Source of the DNA: Roridomyces roridus
Taxonomy: Eukaryota; Basidiomycota; Agaricomycetes; Agaricales; Mycenaceae
NCBI GenBank assembly: GCA_029378245.1
Contig: JARKIF010000021.1
Span: 930,001-994,000, forward strand
Reading direction: 5' to 3'
Length of the DNA: 64,000 nt
Below, one piece after another: positions 44,407 to 56,575 of this stretch (the stretch's first letter is position 1; the number at the start of each line of letters is the position of its first letter). The position numbers were made by a program, and so were the translations under genes. The notes under the pieces were generated by a model that did not search any database, had not been told where the DNA came from, and saw nothing but the letters and a program-made list of their open reading frames with translations.

Positions 44407-47102
44407 TATGCCGTTCAAGTTGGTCATTTAATCAAATGCCTTTTATTTCTGTTTTCTGCTCCAAGTTTTTATTTTTGCGTGCTTCAGAAGGCTCAGAAGG
44501 TCCCCGAAGTTTTTCACCACTCGGTCCCGGAACTTATTTCGTGCCACATAGATCTCGGACGTCATGCCGAGCGGTGTTCGGGCTTACCCGGCTCAGCGCC
44601 TGCCAGCCATCAAGTTTTGATCAAGTTGTCGGGAGGGCGGGGAAGCTTGGCCGACGGCCGATACAATTATATACTCTCTCTTCCTCCTTCCAACCAAACC
44701 TACACCGCGAGCTTGCTTGCGGCGCCTCCGAGGTCATGGATGGCTGACCACACGCCACGTCGACGGTGACGTCGTTGCCTCCGCCGCCGCCCCGAGTGGC
44801 GAGTTTCTCGGTGGCAAGCCATTTGCGGCTTTCTTCCATTGTCGAATGGCTGCTCGGTGCCTTTGTCGAGGGAGTGGTGGCACTTTGTTTTGGATAAATT
44901 GGGGTTCTGGCGCTCTCAGGTGAGTACTCACTCCAAGTATTGTCCTCGTTATTTTTCCATACAGCCACCATTGCCGCGGCCCCGATCTCCCTTGCACTCA
45001 TCCCCGTAGACGACACTGTCGGTCCACACCCTCTTTGCTGCCCTGCACGCCCCGGCATTGTTGTGGGTTATAGTCCACGCAACGCGCGGCGTCCAAGTCA
45101 TGCGAGTCGGTGTCGGATCCAGGGTCGTCGATTGGTTGACGTTGGGTGCTTACGGGAACGCGCCCAGCAGCTTATACAGCGGGCACTCTCATCGTCACGC
45201 ACAGGGGTCGGCAAATCGGGCGCCTGGCGGGAAGCAAGTACTTGGCTTCGGTGTACTTACTATTCCTCAGTGTGGCTCGTTCTCGTCCCCCTCACAGACT
45301 CTACGCTGGCCATCCTGGCGTCAGGGTCTTGCCAACGCACTACTTCCCAATCGGGTCGCACCGACGCGCCTCATCAGTTCCAGTGCCCTTACAGCATCAT
45401 GTCCTCCCCGTCTCGGCGGCGCAGCTCCGCGCATCATGCTTCAACGCCACTGTGAGGATCTGAGCATATGTAGCTCGTCGCCAGAGATGGCAGGGAAGTG
45501 AGTTGCGGAGCACCTGCCCATCAACGATGACTAAACCCCTCAACACTCAATAAAATGGGTGTCCGGGTCAAAGGCCTCTGAATTGTAAGCTGGTAGTCTC
45601 GGGGCCAGACTATATACAACTGACGAACAAGTAGTTGTATATAGTCTGGTAGTAAACACGCCATGCCAAAGGGCGTGCCGGACCTTATGTCAGCACATCA
45701 CATGATATCTGCGTGGCCTCCTTCCTCCTCATCTTCCCGCCTCAGCCTGCCCATTTTGCTCACGGAATCCGCCTCAGAACGACCACTTTTCGACTCAACG
45801 ACACTCAAGAAGCCTCAGTACACAAAAATCCCGCCTGAAAACGACCATTCCGTCCGTCCCCGGTGTGGTACCAGTCACCACTCGTTTGGACGACTTGCGT
45901 GCACGCTCTCGACCAGGAGGGGCCTCGTTTTCGGCGGGGCGTCGGCAAGGCCAGTTGGAGCATCTTTTAAGCAGTTTTTGACATGTTCGGGGACCCTGGT
46001 GCGTCGCAGTTGCTGCCACCCGTTCTGCTTTCAGACATCTGCTCCACAGAAACCAGCCAGAGACGGTTCTTTTTCGCAAATCGATCTCATCCCCGTGGTC
46101 AACTCCCTGCATGGCCCCGCTTTCCTCCTCTAGGAGCACCCGCCCCTCGTGTCTCAATGCCGTACCTCCCACTGCCAGTACCGGCACTCTCAGGGCACTC
46201 TCATGTTGACTCGCCGCATTCATCCTTTCCGCACGTCTGGCACTCGCCAGCCACAGTCGTGTGGTCCCGCCTCTGGGACCCGGGTAGAAGATGCTCGCCG
46301 CATCCCTTCACCGTCCACGACAATCTCCATCTCGCACTTCTCCCATCCGACTCCGTCCACTGGCACCACCCTACTCTATTTTTTCAGAGACGCAGCACTC
46401 CTCCGCTGCTCGTCTGCCATTCATGCCCTCCGTCTACCATCCGTCCGCCGTGAATGAATGTGCTCGTTGGCGCTGTTCTGCGGCTCCTGAGGCACTCACG
46501 AGGACGCATGGAAGGGAGATGTGGAGCTGCAGGGCTGAGGAGGTACATTCGGGGTATGAGTACTACTAGTAGGGCACTGAGTAGGCTACTGCATGCTTGT
46601 ATTCTGTCGATACCCAATACAGGTTGTTCTCATTCTAATTCATCCGAAGCATGATGGAAACTCCTCCAATTGTCGAGCACCGCCATGAAAGCAGGATATA
46701 TTAATGCCTCAATACCCCACTGCCCCGGAATCTGAACACCAATGCAATGCGAACGTCCAACTCGGAGAGTGCAATAACTTGGTATGTAGATACTTGTGGC
46801 CATTGATTACTTGGCTTGAAATATTCCTCCTGACTCAGACAGCCCTCAGGGGACATCCCTTAGTCTATTTGTCGCTTGGAACGCGTCTGCTGAGCGCGAA
46901 ATGAGCCCAAACGACGAGCTGGAAAGAGATCACGGACGTCGCACGTGACGTGCTGACCTAAGGTCCGGCACGCCCGTTGACAGGACGTGATTACTATAGG
47001 ACTAATAAGCTGGGAGCTTTCTAACCTTGGAAAAAAAAAACTTTTGGAACAGAAACTAAAAATAAAAGTGTGTCCGATTAAATGACCAACTTGAACAGCA
47101 TA
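44407..47102. mobile_element. TIR element 2 with 6-bp TSD
   Basis: The termini are of the same TATGCYGTTCAAGTTGG family as element 1, flanked by GCAAAC on both sides (44401-44406 and 47103-47108). It is longer (2,696 bp) and in opposite orientation to element 1. The first kilobase is homologous to element 1 read in reverse; the remainder is unique and includes the hairpin at 45605-45649. No transposase domain was recognised, so both are probably non-autonomous. Confidence 0.75.
45605..45649. other. Perfect 17-bp hairpin
   Basis: CCAGACTATATACAACT and its exact reverse complement flank an 11-nt loop, inside TIR element 2. It may be a tiny foldback or a structured RNA; nothing else supports a function. 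Confidence 0.55.
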
Positions 47103-47106
47103 GCAA

Positions 47107-47260
47107 ACAGCTTCAAAATATTCCGAAAACTTATTTTAGCGTTATGGAAAGTCATCCACTGCCGACTCAGATTTTTGATTAAAAAAAACTTTTACATTTG
47201 GACAATTTAATCGGCTCGGCTAAGGGGTTCTCTCCAAGTCACCGGTGATTCGGTTCCAGT
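47107..47260 (-). repeat. Right arm of the large inverted repeat
   Basis: This is the reverse complement of the left arm at 42209-42614, uninterrupted here. It contains the empty site of the MITE. The two arms are about 4.9 kb apart and enclose both 6-bp-TSD elements, so they may be the ends of an older, larger element. Confidence 0.6.
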
Positions 47261-47619
47261 CGTTATTTGGCTGCTCAAATAACGCACTGGTCTCGAGTCT
47301 AGCAATCAACGGAGTCCCGGATTTCCCGGCCCAATCCCGGTCAGCGAATGGGTACTCGCGACCGTTTGAGGCTTGAGCTGCTAGTCCGATGTCGTTTCCT
47401 CGCCGACCAAGTGTGTCAAGAGTCGAGCCCCTCGACAAAGACAAAGACCCCATCCCTCTCCTGCGATCAACCCAAGCTTCATTTCCGGTGCTATCTAGCC
47501 TCAGAACCCTGCCCCCAGGGCCGAATCTGGGACTCCGTTCGCTTTTAGCAACATGGTCCAGGGGCCTAATGACCGAGTACCGCAGCGGACTCACTCGAAC
47601 CCCAATATCCAGGAAGACT

Positions 47620-48005
47620 ATGGCCCGAACGGCTCCCTACGCAATGGTTTCTTTTGCTCTGCTGGCTATTCTCTCAGCTGCGAAAGCCACCGTACGTGCA
47701 CATTTTCAATACCGAGTCCGCTATGCGGACGGGAAGCATTGCGGGAAGCCTAAGAAGGTGAAATGTTCGTGTCTTCCATCCACCTCACCCCACCTTCAGC
47801 CATGTATTGAATTTCCCCACAGTCAACGCAAGACCATTACCGCCAAGGTTGAAGATTTTGGATCTGCCCGGTATGCGCTACACACCTGATCCATCTGACC
47901 TAATGCGCATTCGCCTCGCTCGCCAAAGCTTTCGAATGGAGTGAAGTGAATGGCAAATCATTAGATAATGACACTGGGAAAGTCTGGCTTTAGAAAAGGG
48001 AACTG
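47620..48005 (+). pseudogene. Remnant of a small secreted double-psi-beta-barrel (expansin/RlpA-like) protein
   Basis: A signal-peptide exon (MARTAPYAMVSFALLAILSA) ends at a GTACGT donor. Later pieces read HCGKPKKVKC, KTITAKVEDF and FEWSEVNGKSL, which match the order seen in fungal DPBB proteins (HCGK.., GK.v.A.v.D.., ..W). The central Cys-containing part is missing and the last pieces do not join in frame, so I judge it decayed. The upstream region lies next to the right arm of the inverted repeat. Confidence 0.4.
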
Positions 48006-48104
48006 CGAGTCCAAAAAACAGGAGCTTCCGCCACGGAAGTTTCACAACAAAAGTACTCTAAATTACTCAGGGAGACTCGACAAGTTGCACGCTATGTGAC
48101 TACC

Positions 48105-48132
48105 CTACGCACCCAACTCGGGGGTATCCCAT
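48105..48132 (-). other. Displaced 3' tail of the aldo-keto reductase gene
   Basis: Read on the minus strand and joined to the codons at 56611 and above, it continues the reductase frame to a TAG at 48105-48107, with the added residues WDTPELGA. This is the piece cut off by the Plavaka insertion. Overlap with the target dinucleotide AT fits. Confidence 0.7.
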
Positions 48133-49323
48133 CACGAAAAGTGTCGTTCGATGGAAAGCCGCTGGACAGCGCCTGTCAAGTGTCTCCAGGCGTTTAAAGT
48201 CTCTTCCTGGCAGGAGACACGCTGGGAAGGCCTGTAAACGGACGGTCCACTTGCAAAGTCCTTTACAGTCTAATCCTGGCTAGATGTGCCTGTAGAGGAC
48301 TTTAGACACTTTAAAGGCAGCTCCCAGGCTGCTCTCCCATTCCCAGCTCCTCCCTGTACCTCAGACCAATCCCGATAATAATGAAAACAATTTCAATTCA
48401 AGTCGACAACAACAGGATGAGTACAGGAGCGAGAGAACAACAACTACAGGGTAATCGAGAGCAGCGCTAAAGGATCGTTCGTCAGCCAGGGAAGATTACT
48501 TGAACGGGATTCTCACCGGGAAGACGAACACAGATACAGCATTGAGACTGGGAAACCTGAGCAGAGATGAGTGCGGCCCGCGGAGGGAGTATAGTAACAC
48601 ACCTTGATAACGTTTACAGTGTGCTGGTGCAATGCTGAATCAGTAACGGCGGAAACGATGCACGAAATTCCTTACAGATCATAGTGCGCGTATGATTATC
48701 TGGAATCTGGGTGAGTCGGGTGTGACTTGACCAGAAAAAAAGCCGTACAAAGACGACGGAGGATTCTGAATGAAATGTAAGTGAGTTGTGACACGCGAGG
48801 AATCGAGGCTACCCACATTTGAGAGACTTCTGCAAAGACGGAAAGACAGCTAAATTCAAGTCAGTGTTGCGCCTTGGCGAGAAGAGAAATAGTACGTACC
48901 GATATGCATCTGGACAAGAAAAGAATCTAGATGGTAGGGGATGAGATCGTTGGCCGAAACCTGGACGGAGTTGCTGACGTACGACGAGAGTTGGAGATGC
49001 CGAGGCTGGGATAACGAGTTAACAGGTGTCGCCAAAACCAGGGTTGCAGGTACTTACGGGCATTACAAAGCGGGCAGAAATTATCTACGAAGCGATCGGT
49101 CAGAATGGGATATGAGTCTGACGGCCGGAGACTTACAGGTTCATGCATTGGTAGTTATTCGAGACTGGGAAAAACATCAGATGTCGCAGCAACGCATCAA
49201 CGAATACGCACTTTTGATTAAAAGCTGGGAGGCAGGATGGGTGCAAGACGGAAAGTGAGGGAGGTTGGAGTGGCATCTGAAACGAGTTAGATACTCCGCA
49301 AAGACGTGCGAGCAACAAACCGT

Positions 49324-51851
49324 TCAATCGAGATCCTCCGCCAAAGGACTCGATGGACGGGGCAGCTCATTGAGGCCTTGAAGGAACTGAAGCGGTATCT
49401 GAAGCTGCTGGACGGGCGGTGAGGGCTGTGAAGGTCCGGCTTCTTGCTGCTGAGCGGGCGCCGCTTCCCGCGCTGCACGCATCCGGGCGGCATTGGTGAC
49501 CCTCTTTGGTTTGGATGCATTGGTGGTGGAGTTGTCGTCCTCGTCGACCCCGAAGACACGTCTGAAACTCGTCATGAGCATGAACGCGGTGAGGAACAGG
49601 AGAAACTTACTCTTGGTACCACGCAATGGTCCGCGCACCCCATTCCTTGTCGTCCTCGAAAAGTTCCATTAGATCGTCAAACATGCCCTCGAGGTTGTCG
49701 ACTTTGTCCCAGTCGTAGGATGACAACATCACGATTGTCTGCAACAGCGCTTGAGCAAGGTAGACGAGGACAGACACAGAAGAATTACCTGAATGGCCGT
49801 GTAGACAATGATTGGCGCCGTGATCTTCTTGACCCCCATCGACCGGGCGGAACATTTGGGTGGGATATTGGTCGAGGTGCTCATGGCCTTGCCCTTTGCA
49901 AACCAGATGTGGCGCAAGACCTGCCGACTATCAGGCCCCCGTAAAATGAGCAGAGAATTAGACGGCGTACCCAGAGCACGATTGGTACCTGGAGCAGACC
50001 TTCCTTCTCGTCGAGCTGGTTCACACCGTCGTATCCTCCTACGGCATAGAAACACGACGGATACCCCTCCGTGTTGTAGTTGTGGGTTTGGTCAAGATCC
50101 TTGAGTGCCCTAGAGGGTCGATTCAGTGCATGTATGCATATAGTGTAAAGAAACGCACTTGTCCGCCGCAGCCGTCGGTTTTTTCACCTCACCCGGCCCA
50201 TCCTCCATCTCGTTGATTTTGAGTCGAAGGGGCCAAGACGATAAAGCGTCGCGGATCATGGGATGAAGGAAGCCGCAATCTTTCTTGTCACCAGTACTGC
50301 GTACGGACGGTTTGAGGTCGACGGCGGTGTCGGAGGGAAAGTATTCGTTGATCTGAGGCTTGAGTTCTTTCGTGTCTTGTTGCCGGCCAGCAGGCCCAAA
50401 GTCGCTCATCTGCACGAAGTCAGCACAAGAATTGATCGAGAAGGAAACGCACCCGGTTGAGTAGCCGCTCCCAATGCTGCGGGGACTTGAAGAAGTTCTT
50501 GACGACCGCCTCCACGTCTTCCCCCGCAAACGCAAGGAACGCGTCAAACGCGTCGGCCAGCTTCTTCGACTCCGTTGTCGCTCTGTGACGATGGTGAGTG
50601 AAAGCGTGGGTATGGTAGAGTACATACTTGAACCGTTGAGCATTCCAGCGGCGTTTCGCCCCCGTTCGCATCATGGATGGGATGTCTATGACAGCATTTA
50701 TCATTGAAAATTACAGTGTCAATGGCGCAGATGCAAGGCATTAGTTCAATGCAGTGATACACAAGTTTATGCATCTTTTCAGGTTTAGTTCCCAGGTTTT
50801 GCTGGATAGGGAAGTCAACTAGACATGGCAATATGGCCCTGACACAGGTTATGGATGCCTATCATGTGGTAGCACCACCCAAGGGCCAAGGCAAGCCTGG
50901 GACACAGGTCCTAAAAGTGCAAGTTGAGACGCAACTCCCAGACGCAAGACGCAGCTCCCAGACGCAGGTCATGTGATCAAAGTTTGGATCAAATGTTGAT
51001 TCAAGAATCTGATACAAGTGATCAGATGGTCACATGTTCCCACAATCTTACATAATCCATGATCAGGCAATATTCCAATGTGTTGAAAACTCTCATTGTA
51101 AATCCACTTGTTATTGTTATCTATCTATTGCTGCATATTTGACAAGAAAATGGGTAGATCTGAGTCAAAGTGTTTGGAATTTCATTTGATCAGTGTGTTG
51201 TTACACTAATGAAAGATACTACTTTATAATCTCAGTTGCCCATGTGGTCGAATGTCAAAACATGCCAAAGGCCAGCAGCAAAAAGATGGCCAAATGAGGA
51301 AATTTCCAGTTTTGGTATTTCAAATTATCTCCATCACCTAATTTCCTGATAGAACCTAGCTTGGAAGTCACATGACCTGTGTATTGGAGTTGCGTCTCAA
51401 CTCACCACTTGCGTCTCTGTCTTGCGTCTCAACTTGAGATCATGTGACCTGCGTCTTGGACTTGCATCAAGCTAAAATGGCCTGACATGTGACCTGCACT
51501 TGTGCACACTGTATCGTCTCAGCCTACCACTTGAGCCAGGTATTTTTCAATGAAAAATGACTTTATAGATGTCAATGAAAGGGTTGATGGCGCGGGCGAC
51601 GTATTTCGGGAGGAAGTCGAGCTTGTCTGCCATCTCCTTTGAATCGCTGGCGGAGGATAAGCCGGGGATAGTAGATAGAGGGTGAATACTCGCAAAGAAG
51701 AGGATTTGGCGCGTTTCTTGGGCGGAGGCGACCCATCTGATGTCGTGTCGGCGGAGGGGAGGTTCCAGTGGCGAATGGTTTCATTAAATGATCGTTTCGA
51801 AGGAGTGAGAGGCGCAGGCGCAGTCTGGGAGGCGGCGGGGGGCGTGGACAT
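49324..51851 (-). CDS. DUF6698-like protein within the Plavaka element
   Basis: Exons run from MSTPPAASQTAPAPLTPSKR (51851) through KKRAKSS, MADKLDFLPKYVARAINPF, TGAKRRWNAQRFK, LADAFDAFLAFAGEDVEAV, FLHPMIRDALSSW, DGVNQLDEKEG, APIIVYTAIQTIVMLSSYDW and FEDDKEWGARTIAWYQERV to an acidic/Gln-rich tail (ends PLAEDLD). The order recalls DUF6698 proteins of Agaricomycetes (conserved helix before ..DLFEDDP..W...TLAWWN). One intron, about 50686-51561, is unusually long (876 nt) because it contains a repeat element. The joins around it are not settled in frame. Function unknown; co-occurrence with a Plavaka transposase suggests a role for the element. Confidence 0.6.
50840..51510. repeat. Repeat element inside the DUF6698 gene intron
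   Basis: AT-rich sequence is bounded by mirrored subterminal blocks. A 17-bp perfect inverted repeat AGTTGAGACGCAACTCC lies at 50922-50938 and 51386-51402, and CAGGTCATGTGATC pairs with GATCATGTGACCTG. AGACGCA words repeat several times on each side. Exact ends and target duplication were not found. Confidence 0.45.
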
Positions 51852-52172
51852 GAGGGAAAAGAGAAAGAAAGGAACGCGTCATCACTTTGATCAGCCGATT
51901 TATTTATAACATTTATCTTATTTACAGCGAAAACTCATTCAATAATTTTTTGCTCAGCTTCAGGTCCATGTCAGGGCCAGTGGAGTATGCTAAAATTCTT
52001 TTGATTCCATGGGAATTGAAACAACAAGTCAGCATGCAAGGAATCGACTCGGAAGACAAAAACAGATGTGTGCAGTCCTTTTTTCGCCCAATTGCGGTCG
52101 TACCCAAGAGAAGAATGATGAGGAAGACTTTTATTTTCCTTTAGCAGCAACAAAAACGCGTAGAAAGACGCG

Positions 52173-55100
52173 TTACAAGTCCCCAAAACCAACCCGTCCA
52201 ATTATAGCCTCCTCGTCATCTTCTAAGTCCAAGTCTTCCTCTTCGTCTTCGGACTTGTTCTCATCGGAATCGAGGTCAGAAGGGGGCGGTGTCTCCTCGT
52301 CAACACCGTCAACACCCGGCACTTGGAGGTCTGGGGGTTGCATTGGAGCGTCCTCCTCGTCTGGTGGGTCATCAACAACAATGGCGCTGTCCGGTGAGGA
52401 GGTACTTGGTGCATAGAGATTATATTGAGTATCGTGGCCTACCGCACCGGAGACAAATCGCATCAGCATATCACGGTCTGCAAATCTACTCCTGGTGTCA
52501 GTAAAGTCAAACCATCAAATAGAAAAATGATTCACGGATTCACATAGTAGAAGTTATAATCTTCGTTATTCTCGTCGTCAAAGCGTCGCGCAAAGGACGG
52601 GCCCAGCAAGGAGGTCGTACGACCATGGTGGAATGCAGGAATGATATGGGCACCACGCAGGATATGAGCTGGATCGAGAAATCCAAACGGAGACGGTGCA
52701 TCAGGCTGGTTCGCGTCCAGGAAGCCAACACCATACATCCGTTTAGCGTCCCACCCATGGGCATGTTCTGGATCCCCACCAAACCACCTGACCCACACAA
52801 AGTCCATCCTGCGGGCAGTTTCTCGGTCTTTGGAGCAAGGACCAAGATTGGAGACGAAGGCGTGGCAGATGTAGACAACCCGTCCATACCAGTACGGATG
52901 TGTGTCATCTCCATCCTCATGGGAGAGGACCATGATGTCGGGACGGGTCTTGGGATTAATGTAGTCTTGTTCACGATACGTGTCGTAGGTCGTGTAATTG
53001 ACGCGCAAGATCCCGTGGGTGTATATGCGGTTGTCACGGAAGACAATACCGGCTATATCCTGGGGTGAGAAATCGTGCTCGTCCCCGTCGTACGGAATGT
53101 CAAGAAGGCGAGCGAGGAGGTGTGATTTTAGCTGCACATTAAAATCCTGATTCAATGGTGAGAAGAATGTGCTGTCAATTCAGAACGGTATTGACCTTGA
53201 GCGCTGGATCATTTGGGTGCTTTCTTGTAAGCTCAGGGATGGTCGTCCATTCGCGAGTGGAACTGGACATGAAGTAATGATCCTCTGGAGGTATCCGAGT
53301 TTGCGTGTCCTTCTTCTCCCTCTGCTTCTCGGATACTGGCGGTTCTCCCCCTAATGAAATATCCATGCGTGTTGCAATGGTGCGGAGCACTCGATGACGC
53401 CTTTCTGTTTTCGTGATCTGCGCTTCGAAATTTCGCTTGTTTGTCTTGGCGTAGAGCTGCTTCCCGTAGCGATGGTACTGCTCAGACTGCGGAAAGTTCA
53501 GCTGGGGTGATAGACGGATGAGACAACATACAATTTGTGTGCTGTATGAATCTGTTGTTCCGAAGTTGGTGACGGTCGCGGGATAATCACCGGGTGCGTG
53601 CCATTTGTAGGTGTTGATGTTCCATTCCTTTTTGTTCTTGCCCGCCGTAACCGCCTTTGCCTTTGCCGTGACACCCACTTTCTTGCGCCGACGGGAGGCC
53701 TGACGTATTCGTTTGTCTTGTTCTACAGGCAGCTCCCGTGTGTCAAAGGCGTCACAAGTCGTCTCCTTGAAGTTGCGTGCCTGCTCTCCCAGCTCCGTTG
53801 TGAGGATCTTGTAAGTACCGATTGTCAATGAGTTTTGTAATCGGAGTTTACTGTATCCATGGAACATGGCCATTGTGAATACCAGGGATAGGACGGTGCC
53901 GTTATGGGGTTCGGGAAGCAGTCCGTCGAGGACAGGAATGATGCACTAAAATAATCAGTGAGAGGCAAGGCCATTGTACAGAACCAGACCACAAACTTGA
54001 AGTACATCCTCAAAGTCACGAGCCGCAATTTTTTTTCATTTCAGAAACATTGTTGACGAAAGCGCGTATAGTGCTCCCACCAAACGCGGGAACCCGGCGG
54101 AACCTATATGAGATATGAGCAGATGTTTGCGACGGAAATAGATGGAATACCGTCGGTCCAACTCCACGAGGACATCCGGATTGTGAGCATCAAGGATGCG
54201 AAGGATATGAATGAGCAGGGATTTCCATCCACCAAGCTCGAATTCATGCAAAAAATCAGGCAAGAATATTTCAAACAAATTCAATCCGTGGTCTGCCAAG
54301 ACCGAAAACACGTTCTGCATTCATCGTCAAGAAATCGAAAGCCAAAACGAAGATCTCGCACCGTGGTGGGAACCGAGGACTTTTCTTTGAGCAAGCGGTT
54401 GACAGCCGCACCCGAGATCAGACAGCCATCTTTGAAGATGTAGCGTCGAGCCGTGCGAATGAGGTCTTGACGAGTTTTGTTGTCCTTTCGAATCTTCTGT
54501 CGATCACGCATATCGTCTGCAGAGCCCATTTGGTGAATCTTGCTCTTCTGCACAAAGCACCGCGGGCACGGGCAACCACCAAAATACTTGATCGTAGCCA
54601 AGAGCACCCTGATGAATGGTCAGAAAGCTACTAAAGGAAGGAGATATATACAAACTTTTCAGGATAGTCTGCCCCATAACCGAATATACGCGGGAAAAGC
54701 CGCCGAAGTATTTTATCAAAACACTCGACATCTCTGCCGTGAATGTAGGCATGGATGAATTCGGCATCAAGAAGGACACGCCAAGCGGCGTGCATGAGCT
54801 CCCGCTTCATATGTGTCAGCACCTCCGCCGAAGGCGCTACACCAAACTGCTGCGTGTACCATTCCTTGAAAGATGCTGGGAGCTGATAATTAATGAGCAG
54901 AGCACACAGAGAAATACGCAAGAAACGCACGGAGAGGAAGTAAGCCTGGTGTCGCCCTGGGTGTGCTTTGGGCCTACCACGGATGTACTTTGACAGATTG
55001 GCGAAAAAGCTGTATAGTGGCCATAGCGATGCATTTCCAAAATTGGCCAGCTGAGTGGCGTCAGAGTAAAAGAGCCACGCCACCACAACGGTTTCGAGAT

Positions 55101-56315
55101 ACGGCTCGCGTTGCGGCAGAGCTTTGTGCGCCGCGAGCATCTTGGGAGACATGTAAATCTCGCCATACAGTTCTTGGTGTCCGTCGGGGCATACAGGAAG
55201 ACCATATTCGTTCAGCTTGCTCGTCGGGCTATAGGCCTGAGAACTAGGTTCTCCGTCCGCGCCTGCCGACGGATCCCAGCGCGCTTCGAATGGGGTGAGA
55301 TGGAGATCCATGAAGCCGGGGCTTTGGAAAGCCTCGTCCATCACCTCAATGAGTGGACGATAGCGAAAGCCTGGGACTTCATATACCGCCGCGTCCTTTT
55401 CCGCCACGCCGACGCCTTTGGGAGCAGGAACCTTGATTTTGAGAGTGGTTTCCTTCCACCCACCCTGTGATCCAAAAGCGCCGCCCTCGGTACCCTGCGC
55501 ATCCGCTGCGGCATCCAATTGTCGATTGGCCCGCTGGATATCAAAGTTTTCGAGATGCTGGGCATCGTAATCCTTGGCCAACATGACACCTTGAACAAGA
55601 TTCATCGTATCGGCGTTCGATTTCTGATGAGAACCCAGGTGATGCCACACCATTAAGCGGGCGGTCGTAGGGTTATCAAATGGATACCACGGCGGGGCGG
55701 AGGATGGCTCGGCGGCGGCCTTTTCGGGTACGAGCAGGCCGGAGGATCGGCAAAGATGATTTGGGGACAAGGCGGCGTCAGGGTCGTGCGTAGGTCGATT
55801 GGGAAAGATCTTGTAGATGCCGTGGCGGTTGGGTGCGGTCTTGACCCATTTCGGAGGCTCGAGCGGCTCAGGAGCAGGTGCTGCGAGTTGCTCTAGCTCT
55901 GCTCTGGGCGGTGGCAGCTCAAGAGGTAGCGGTGCTGGTGGATCGGGTGCTGCATCTTGAAAACGTCTAGGTAGCTTTGTGCGACGGCGAGGACGATTGT
56001 TAGGTCCAGGAGGAAGGGGACTCGGGGACCGATGGGGCTGTGAGATAGGTCAATCTATTTTATACCAAGCAACTTGGGAAGTTCTACCGCCGGAGGCTCG
56101 TCGACATCCATGGGGGGCGGAGATTGAACACGAGCAGCCGCAGCCGCTTCCTCTGCTTCTCTAGCAGCCACTGCCTCTTTCTCCGCCTGTTCCTCAGCGG
56201 CGATGTCTCTCAAGGCTTCTAAATGATCATTGGCGGCGGCAGAGCAACGCTTGAGATGGTTGCTCAACCCGGCTTTAGAGCCGAAAGAGTCGGAGCAGAA
56301 TGTGCAGTCGGGCAT
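52173..56315 (-). CDS. Plavaka (CACTA) transposase, probably frameshifted
   Basis: It begins with a Cys2His2-type motif (CTFCSDSFGSKAGLSNHLKRC). The first intron, 56038-56087, joins PPA to PHRSPSPLPPGPNN. Plavaka landmarks follow: NADTMNLVQG, FRYRPLIEVMDEAF, YSPTSKLNEYGLPVCPDGHQ, LANFGNASLWPLYSFFANLS, RRELMHAAWRVLLD, IFGYGADYPEK, GGCPCPRCFVQK, FLPDFLHEFELGGWKSLLIH, AFVNNVSEM, MAMFHGYSKLRLQNS, DRDMLMRFVSGAVGHDTQYN and an acidic tail. After VNNVSEM a run of eight A (about 54030-54037) puts the frame off by one relative to IAARDFEDVLQ. Unless this is a sequence error, the transposase is not made in full. Confidence 0.85.
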
Positions 56316-56575
56316 GAGTGAGGCAGTAGATTATTCGGAGTCGCGTGGAAGGGAAGTGGGAGCGAGAATGAGTGTCGAAAGAAATGCGGGCAGCGGCTGA
56401 CTTGAATGGCGAATGTGACCGGAGATCCCGGCAGGAGGTCGGAAGTAGAGGGTATTTACAGCGGCAGGAAAGCACAAATACAGCCAGGAACTGACGGGAG
56501 AGTTAGAAGACAGCCTGTAGACGGCTGGAAAGCGCCTTGACAGTACGCGTCAAGCCTTGATGTGGCTGTCCCGGG

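Noticed and set aside
44621..45058. 145-codon minus-strand frame with Gly-rich and Ser/Thr-rich parts
   Set aside because: It lies antisense to the segment shared by the TIR elements and has no domain.
43373..45501. Several 80-170 codon frames in the TIR elements as functional genes
   Set aside because: Paralogous segments differ by many frame changes; only short peptide words are conserved, so they are decayed.
48933..49258. 105-codon plus-strand frame near the Plavaka left end
   Set aside because: No family match and opposite in strand to the element's genes; probably chance.
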